Shown: positions 63,324 to 64,000 of the stretch, piece by piece | How the letters are laid out: every line of letters begins with the position of its first letter | How positions within the stretch are numbered: position 1 is the first letter of the stretch | Assembly: GCA_947501105.1 (NCBI GenBank) | Contig: CANMUP010000006.1 | Span: 62,001 to 126,000, forward strand | Length of the DNA: 64,000 nucleotides | Reading direction: 5' to 3' | Source: an uncultured Flaviramulus sp. | Lineage (GTDB): Bacteria > Bacteroidota > Bacteroidia > Flavobacteriales > Flavobacteriaceae | Made by a program: the position numbers and the translations under genes | The notes under the pieces: model-generated | Told to the model about the DNA's origin: nothing | The model's input: only the letters and a program-made list of their open reading frames with translations | Database searches by the model: none

Positions 63324-64000
63324 TTATTGTATTTTTTGTAAGAATTCATACTCATTTAATATGCTAATATTTAACTTTTCGGCTTTTTGCTTTTTACTAG
63401 GCCCCATATTTGTTCCAGCAACTATATAACTAGTTTTTGAAGAAATAGAACTACTAACCTTTCCTCCGTTATCCTCAATAAGCTTTTTTAAATCGTTTCT
63501 AGATATTGATTCGAAGACGCCAGTTACTACAATTGATTGCCCTTGCAAAATATTTGTTTGACCAATAAGCTGGTCAGCTGACATTTCTAACTGAACCCCA
63601 AACTGTTTTAACCTATTTAATATTAACATGTTTTGTTCTTCTTTAAAAAAAGATAAAACACTTTGCGCTATCTTTATACCTATTTCATCAACATTTACCA
63701 AATCTTCTTCTGATGCCGTGGCAATAACATCAATGCTTTTATAATGTTTAGCTAGTTTTTTAGCAACAGTTTCTCCAACAAACCTAATACCCAAGGCAAA
63801 CAAAACGCGCTCAAATGGTATTTTCTTAGAAGCATCAATTCCAAAAACCAAGTTATCTGCACTTTTTTCTGCCATACGCTCTAAAGGCATCACTTGTTCT
63901 TTTGTTAATTCATATAAATCAGAGTAGTTATTAATCAGGCCTTCATTAACTAAAAGCGCAACTGTTTCGCCACCTAACCCTTCAATATCCATAGCTTTTC
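63324..64000 (-). CDS. ligA: NAD-dependent DNA ligase, C-terminal part (5' partial)
   Basis: This is the C-terminal part of LigA, which seals nicks in DNA using NAD. The frame is open through to the end of the window (KAMDIEGLGG), so the gene begins beyond base 64000 and the ATG at 63992 is internal. Helix-hairpin-helix segments follow (IPFERVLFALGIRFVGETVAKKL and VDEIGIKIAQSVLSFF). The C-terminal BRCT domain has GQSIVVTGVFESISRNDLKKL and KTSYIVAGTNMGPSKKQKAEKL. The catalytic adenylation domain lies outside. Confidence 0.94.
   Translation of the reverse strand, partial: KAMDIEGLGGETVALLVNEGLINNYSDLYELTKEQVMPLERMAEKSADNLVFGIDASKKIPFERVLFALGIRFVGETVAKKLAKHYKSIDVIATASEEDLVNVDEIGIKIAQSVLSFFKEEQNMLILNRLKQFGVQLEMSADQLIGQTNILQGQSIVVTGVFESISRNDLKKLIEDNGGKVSSSISSKTSYIVAGTNMGPSKKQKAEKLNISILNEYEFLQKIQ

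Noticed and set aside
1-64000. CRISPR arrays, tRNA or rRNA genes, transposases, integrases, prophage genes
   Set aside because: I looked for regular repeat-spacer arrays, cloverleaf-like segments and known protein families of mobile elements and saw none.

Overview
The window is A+T-rich and looks like the chromosome of a member of the Flavobacteriaceae (Bacteroidota). Evidence: promoter-like TAnnTTTG boxes instead of -10/-35 elements, TonB-dependent receptors with an N-terminal CarboxypepD_reg domain, a FecI/FecR pair, many Bacteroidota-specific families (DUF4835, DUF5916, DUF6146, DUF6787, DUF6807, DUF6913, YbbR, BatA-domain, DUF2400/TIGR02757), and the gene order dapA-bamD-rpoZ-coaBC-DUF4835-recN. 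I see no rRNA, tRNA, CRISPR array, transposase, integrase or phage gene. The longest gap without a gene is about 240 bases, and it holds a structured repeat plus a terminator.

Layout. 1-9 kb: the end of an FtsX-type ABC permease gene, then the topoisomerase IV operon parE-parC, an EamA transporter, an SRPBCC protein and ychF, all on the minus strand. 9-18 kb: an ECF sigma factor, a FecR-type anti-sigma factor and two paralogous TonB receptors, only the first with a signalling (STN) domain, then a methyltransferase and a ureohydrolase. 18.5-20 kb: a sterol-desaturase-like hydroxylase and a Crp/Fnr regulator, bracketed by two near-identical terminator repeats. 20-24.5 kb: ferredoxin diverging from a LuxC-type acyl-CoA reductase, then serC, serA and a DUF937 gene. 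24.6-28 kb: small conserved proteins leading to a His-rich small protein and a His/Glu-rich TonB receptor, probably for metal uptake. 28-42 kb: folE, a DUF5916 outer-membrane protein, lolD, an exported oxidoreductase, DUF2400, an M61 peptidase, a glycosyltransferase, a BatA-domain protein, a dihydroorotase-like protein without its metal ligands, and an esterase. 42-47 kb: four genes in a row (DUF6807, ThuA, two Gfo/Idh/MocA proteins), each with an export signal, which I read as an envelope sugar-processing cassette. 47-52 kb: glycosyltransferase, YbbR, coaE, histidine kinase, response regulator. 52-59.5 kb: fabI, then the long recN operon. 59.5-64 kb: a 5'-nucleotidase split over two genes, two YhhN-like membrane proteins whose promoters share an unusual sequence block, a DoxX-like protein, and the C-terminal part of ligA.

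How the genes work together. Most of the window is housekeeping: DNA topology and repair (parE, parC, recN, ligA), CoA synthesis (coaBC, coaE), serine synthesis (serC, serA), fatty acid synthesis (fabI), diaminopimelate synthesis (dapA), envelope assembly (bamD, lolD), and transcription (rpoZ). The accessory parts are the sigma/anti-sigma/TonB locus, the putative metal-uptake operon, and the exported oxidoreductase-ThuA cassette. The signals that seem least explained by known features are the two structured intergenic repeats at 34470-34546 and 51934-52056, the shared promoter block of the two YhhN genes, the nested repeats over the DUF5916 promoter, and the exported Gfo/Idh-ThuA-DUF6807 cassette. 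All family names come from reading the protein sequences without a database search.
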